8,313 nucleotides of DNA, taken from assembly GCA_041480845.1 (NCBI GenBank), contig JBGPAU010000023.1, positions 1 to 8,313 on the forward strand, read 5' to 3'. The DNA is from LCIL01 sp041480845. Lineage in GTDB: Bacteria > Patescibacteriota > Microgenomatia > UBA8517. Each line of letters begins with the position of its first letter. The first letter of the stretch is position 1. Shown here piece after piece: positions 5,517 through 8,313 of this stretch. A program made the translations under genes and the position numbers. The notes below the pieces were generated by a model that was given only the letters and a program-made list of their open reading frames with translations, did not search any database and was not told the DNA's origin.

Positions 5517-5675
5517 TTATTTGTAGGTACCGCAGTAGGGACAAGCGCGGTGGGATTCCTTAAGTTTTCCGCAATTGCCGCACTTTGTCAGATTCCCGAG
5601 CCTGAGCTTTGGTTGTCCGCCCCGCCTAATATTACTTCTGCTTCTGGTATGTTTTCTTTTTGGAAGTGGAGTCAT
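5517..5675 (-). CDS. rpmF: Large ribosomal subunit protein bL32
   Basis: This 52-residue gene is easily missed because of its size. It encodes MTPLPKRKHTRSRSNIRRGG at the N-terminus, the basic arm typical of bL32 (usually xVPKRKxSxSRRxxRRA). A zinc ribbon follows with C32-x2-C35 and C45-x2-C48, and the HRACPYCGTYK ending matches the family. All four zinc cysteines are present, so this is the zinc-binding (C+) form. It starts 34 bp after the histidine phosphatase gene, and its TAA is two bases before nusB. The start is the ATG at 5675, which gives the expected short N-terminus. I see no Shine-Dalgarno sequence. Confidence 0.95.
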   Translation of the reverse strand: MTPLPKRKHTRSRSNIRRGGQPKLRLGNLTKCGNCGKLKESHRACPYCGTYK

Positions 5676-5685
5676 ACAAACGTGA

Positions 5686-5715
5686 ATTTTACATCAAATG
5701 AGGGTAGCCTTACAA
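5686..5715 (-). promoter_or_regulatory. Possible internal promoter before rpmF
   Basis: TTGTAA (5715-5710, overlapping the stop codon of the upstream gene) and TAAAAT (5691-5686) are 18 bp apart, in the only larger gap (34 bp) of the operon. It could give the ribosomal and RNase III genes transcription independent of recG. Evidence is the pattern only. Confidence 0.3.
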
Positions 5716-6333
5716 GTGGCTTGCATCATTGAGGTGCCGGATGAGCCATCCGTTTTCTTTATCGTATTTGCAAATGGTAAGCCCTGTGTGCTGCATTAGA
5801 ATGTGGCGGTAAAAAATATGGGAGATCTCGGGTGTCAAATCTTTTCCAAAAAGCATTTTTGCTATAAGGAATTTGATATAGGTTGCGTGGGAAACGCAAA
5901 CAATACTCTTGCCCGAATGGTATTTGATAAGATGCTCAAGAAATTTTTGGGCCCGGTGGTTTATTTCTTCGAAATTTTCCTCATCCGAATATTTCCAGTT
6001 TCTTTTGATATAATTTTCGCGTATAAGTTTTTTTATACTCGCAACTTCAGGATCTCCCACCGGTTTTCCACCAATTTCGGAAGGGCCTTTTACTTCGATG
6101 AGTTCATCCCACTGTTCGATTGGGATATTTAAGGTGTCTGATATTATTTCGGCAGTTTGCCTGGTTCTTACTGCCGGGCTGGTGAAGATTGTGTCAATTT
6201 TGTATTTTTTAAGCCGTTCAGCAATTCTTAGGGCTTGGGCAACTCCTGTTCCCGAAAGATGCATGTCAATTGTTTGCTGAAGACTGTTTTTATTTCCGGT
6301 AGACTCACCGTGTCTGACAAAATATACTTTCAT
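5710..6333 (-). CDS. Histidine phosphatase family protein (phosphoglycerate-mutase-like)
   Basis: Members of this superfamily use a histidine that is phosphorylated during phosphoryl transfer or hydrolysis. The 207-residue protein starts MKVYFVRHGES, with the catalytic R7-H8-G9-E10 motif. It also has SPAVRTRQTAE (52-62, second arginine R56 or R58), a candidate general acid E80 in DELIEV (76-81), and the second histidine H149 in VCVSHATYIKFL (146-157). These residues make an active phosphatase likely. The substrate cannot be told: cobalamin-pathway, fructose-bisphosphatase-like and nucleotide-type members look similar, and no pathway genes adjoin. The C-terminal part (about 165-207) is less typical. 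It lies 21 bp after recG and 34 bp before rpmF. I therefore give no gene symbol. Confidence 0.9.
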   Translation of the reverse strand: MKVYFVRHGESTGNKNSLQQTIDMHLSGTGVAQALRIAERLKKYKIDTIFTSPAVRTRQTAEIISDTLNIPIEQWDELIEVKGPSEIGGKPVGDPEVASIKKLIRENYIKRNWKYSDEENFEEINHRAQKFLEHLIKYHSGKSIVCVSHATYIKFLIAKMLFGKDLTPEISHIFYRHILMQHTGLTICKYDKENGWLIRHLNDASHL

Positions 6334-6340
6334 AATACTA

Positions 6341-6350
6341 ATTGTATCAC
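6341..6350 (-). promoter_or_regulatory. Possible extended -10 before the histidine phosphatase gene
   Basis: The minus strand reads G-TGA-TACAAT in the 21-bp gap after recG, a good match to the extended -10 pattern TGn-TATAAT, with the ATG at 6333 seven bases later. No fair -35 is seen. As with the gene at 779, the implied transcript is nearly leaderless. Confidence 0.3.
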
Positions 6351-6354
6351 TGCC

Positions 6355-8313
6355 TTAACCTAAATTTGCTTCAAGATTTTTTAATTTAGCGATTCTTGGG
6401 TATTTGGAAGGGTTATTAACTATATCGGAGGCCATATCTTTTGCCTTTTTGATTAAAGTGTAATTATTCCAGGAAGCAACTTTTAATTCCGGAAAACCGC
6501 TTTGGGCCTTCCCAAATATTTCTCCCGGGCCTCTGAGTTTAAGATCTAGCTCCGCAAGTTCAAATCCCGAATGCATTTTCTCCATTGCCCGAAGCCTTTT
6601 TGAATATTTGATATTGCTGAAAAGGAGACAATACGACTTATCCTTCCCCCTCCCGACGCGGCCTCTCAGTTGGTGCAGCTGTGCCAATCCAAATCTTTCC
6701 GCCGCCTCGATTACCATAATTGTGGCATTTGGAATATCAAGTCCTACTTCGACCACAGGAGTTGTGACCAAAATATCGAGCTTTTTTGTTCTGAAGTCAT
6801 TAAGGACCCGACTTTTTTCTGCCGGCTTCAGCCGCCCATGCAAAAGCCCCAATTTTAAGTCATTAAATATTAGTTTCAAGTTATCAAATTCCGACGTCAC
6901 GGATTTGATGTCAGCCATTGTTTCTATTTCCGAATCCTCAATCAGAGGACAAACGATAAAGATCTGAGATTTGAGATCTGAGATTTGAGATCGCATCCAT
7001 TCATATGCCCCTTCGCGTTTGGTTTCCGGCACAAACCAGGTAGTCACTCTAAGCCTCCCTTCCGGCATTTCCGTAAGAACCGATAAATCAAGGTCGCCGT
7101 ACGAAGTCAGGGCAACGGTTCTTGGGATGGGGGTTGCCGTCATGGTCAGCGTATGGGGAGTACCCGATTTTTTTACCAGATGCTTCCGCTGTTCGACTCC
7201 AAACTTGTGCTGTTCATCAATGACGACGAGTCCGACTTTATCAAAAGTGATTTTACTGTGTATTAATACGTGAGTGCCGATAAAAATATCATTTCTGCCA
7301 AGATCAGATTTTTTGAGATCGGAAGTTATCAAGGAAATTCTAACCCCGAAAGGAGTAAGCAAGTCTTTAAATGTTTCGTAGTGCTGATTAGCCAGTATTT
7401 GGGTCGGTGCCATAATAACTGTTTGAAATCCGTTAAGAAATACGGCAAAAGATGCTGCCGCTGCCACGACGGTCTTTCCGCTTCCGACGTCCCCTTCAAG
7501 AAGCCTATTCATTGGATAATTCTTTGTTAAATCCGCCAATATTTCTTTAACGGATGTTGTTTGGGAATTGGTGAGTTTAAACGGTAGTGTATCAATGAAT
7601 TGATTCATTGATACGACGGAAATAGTTATTTTATTTGCAACTTTATTTTTCTTCCAGTTAATTTTACGGTGCAAACTTGTAAGTTCCATATTAAGAAGTT
7701 CATTAAGCGCCAGGCGCTCCCTTCCCTTCTCGGCTTCTTTTAGATTTTTAGGAAAGTGAACAAATTTGACTGCTTCCTCCATCGTCAGGAGGTCCGACCT
7801 CTTGATGGTATCAAACGGTAAAAATTCCTCGATCTTGCCTATTGATTGAAAAGCACCAAGCATCAGTGTTCGTATCCACTTGGAAGAAAGGCCCGAAGTT
7901 TCGGGATAAATTGGCACAAGACGTCCCGTGTGAACAGTGGGTTTTTCGATTTCTCCCAAAAGTTCATAATCGGGGGAAGTCATGCAAAGCTTTCTGCTGA
8001 AAAATCCAACTTTTCCCGAAAGTGATACGGATCTACCCGGATAAAGAGTCTTAATCAAAAACGGTTGGTTAAACCAGACGACTGTAATTTTTCCGGTTGC
8101 GTCTTCAACAGAACCGATTTGCATCTTAAGTCCCCTTTTTGAATAAACATTTTTTATTGAAACTATTTTTGCGTGAATGGTTGCGGTTTCTTCGGGGTGA
8201 AGTCTATTGATTGTGGTAACAAGCGAGTAGTCAAGATAATGGTTTGGGACATGGTAAAAGAAATCCCCGAGGGTCTTAATTCCAAGCTTGTCGAACTTTC
8301 GCGCAAAGATCGG
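6355..8313 (-). CDS. recG: ATP-dependent DNA helicase RecG, 5' end beyond window
   Basis: RecG is a superfamily 2 motor that remodels stalled replication forks and branched DNA. The frame is open to the right edge, so 652 residues are visible and the start is outside; the ATG at 8124 is internal. Numbering from the first visible residue, an HhH-like stretch KLGIKTLGDFFYHVPNHYLDY (about 9-29) leads into the wedge/OB-fold (about 40-125). The helicase core has the LTxxQ motif (247-251), Walker A GDVGSGKT (274-281), motif II DEQH (366-369), motif III TATPIPRT (392-399), motif IV region VCPLIEDSE (454-462) and motif VI QLRGRVGRG (548-556). The usual full length is about 680-700 residues, so only a few tens of residues are missing. 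A heptanucleotide repeat encodes the linker just before motif IV. It is the first visible gene of the long minus-strand operon. Confidence 0.96.
   Translation of the reverse strand, partial: PIFARKFDKLGIKTLGDFFYHVPNHYLDYSLVTTINRLHPEETATIHAKIVSIKNVYSKRGLKMQIGSVEDATGKITVVWFNQPFLIKTLYPGRSVSLSGKVGFFSRKLCMTSPDYELLGEIEKPTVHTGRLVPIYPETSGLSSKWIRTLMLGAFQSIGKIEEFLPFDTIKRSDLLTMEEAVKFVHFPKNLKEAEKGRERLALNELLNMELTSLHRKINWKKNKVANKITISVVSMNQFIDTLPFKLTNSQTTSVKEILADLTKNYPMNRLLEGDVGSGKTVVAAAASFAVFLNGFQTVIMAPTQILANQHYETFKDLLTPFGVRISLITSDLKKSDLGRNDIFIGTHVLIHSKITFDKVGLVVIDEQHKFGVEQRKHLVKKSGTPHTLTMTATPIPRTVALTSYGDLDLSVLTEMPEGRLRVTTWFVPETKREGAYEWMRSQISDLKSQIFIVCPLIEDSEIETMADIKSVTSEFDNLKLIFNDLKLGLLHGRLKPAEKSRVLNDFRTKKLDILVTTPVVEVGLDIPNATIMVIEAAERFGLAQLHQLRGRVGRGKDKSYCLLFSNIKYSKRLRAMEKMHSGFELAELDLKLRGPGEIFGKAQSGFPELKVASWNNYTLIKKAKDMASDIVNNPSKYPRIAKLKNLEANLG
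6961..6992. repeat. Heptanucleotide repeat GATYTGA x4 plus GATC inside recG
   Basis: The plus strand reads GATCTGA GATTTGA twice (6961-6974 and 6975-6988, identical 14-bp units) and ends with GATC. It can be seen as four heptamers with one alternating base. Read as recG it gives RSQISDLKSQI, visible residues 441-451. Since 7 is not a multiple of 3, gain or loss of one unit would break the frame; only three units (21 bp) could change neutrally. Confidence 0.85.

Noticed and set aside
5155..5544. nusB starting at 5544
   Set aside because: This start lies inside rpmF; the ATG at 5514 directly follows the rpmF stop and matches the NusB N-terminus.
6355..8124. RecG starting at the ATG at 8124
   Set aside because: The same frame continues to 8313 and encodes conserved N-terminal RecG sequence (KLGIKTLGDFFYHVP and the start of the wedge domain), so 8124 is an internal methionine.
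1..8313. Mobile element, CRISPR array, toxin-antitoxin pair, tRNA or rRNA
   Set aside because: No terminal inverted repeats with a transposase, no regular repeat-spacer pattern, no recognisable small toxin pairs and no tRNA cloverleaf or rRNA segment were seen.

Overview
The window looks like chromosomal DNA of a small-genome bacterium of the Patescibacteria (Candidate Phyla Radiation), possibly of the Microgenomates type; this assignment is an inference. Supporting it are a PilM/PilN/PilO set without PilP or PilQ beside it, compact informational proteins, almost no intergenic space, few Shine-Dalgarno sites, and an acyl-carrier-like gene kept between nusB and rnc with no fatty-acid genes around it. 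The genetic code is standard in the sense that TGA is a stop: pilM, rnc and the acyl-carrier-like gene all end in TGA, which argues against the UGA-glycine lineages (Gracilibacteria, Absconditabacteria).

Region 1 (1-1418, minus strand) holds two cell-envelope genes read leftwards: a protein with one N-terminal membrane anchor and an exported tail of unknown function, then a secreted cysteine-rich protein with a thrombospondin-1-like motif and Ig-like (Big-type) repeats. The second gene runs off the left edge. Region 2 (1419-1530) is a 112-bp divergent promoter region. Region 3 (1531-3767, plus strand) is a tight pilM-pilN-pilO operon for the inner-membrane platform of a type IV pilus. Region 4 (3784-8313, minus strand) is a long unidirectional informational operon in the order recG (5' end beyond the right edge), histidine phosphatase, rpmF, nusB, acyl-carrier-like protein, rnc, rpsP, khpA. 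It meets pilO tail to tail with only 16 bp between them.

The operon combines DNA repair (RecG), rRNA transcription antitermination (NusB), rRNA processing (RNase III), two ribosomal proteins (bL32, bS16) and an RNA-binding KH protein, so it is mainly a ribosome-biogenesis unit. The rpmF...acpP-rnc order is the classical bacterial fatty-acid cluster with the plsX/fab genes gone. The remaining acyl carrier protein lacks the serine that carries phosphopantetheine, which is the most interesting point in the window. Second are the secreted TSP1-like protein opposite the pilus operon and a heptanucleotide repeat built in frame into recG. I saw no mobile element, CRISPR array, tRNA or rRNA, and no convincing intrinsic terminator.
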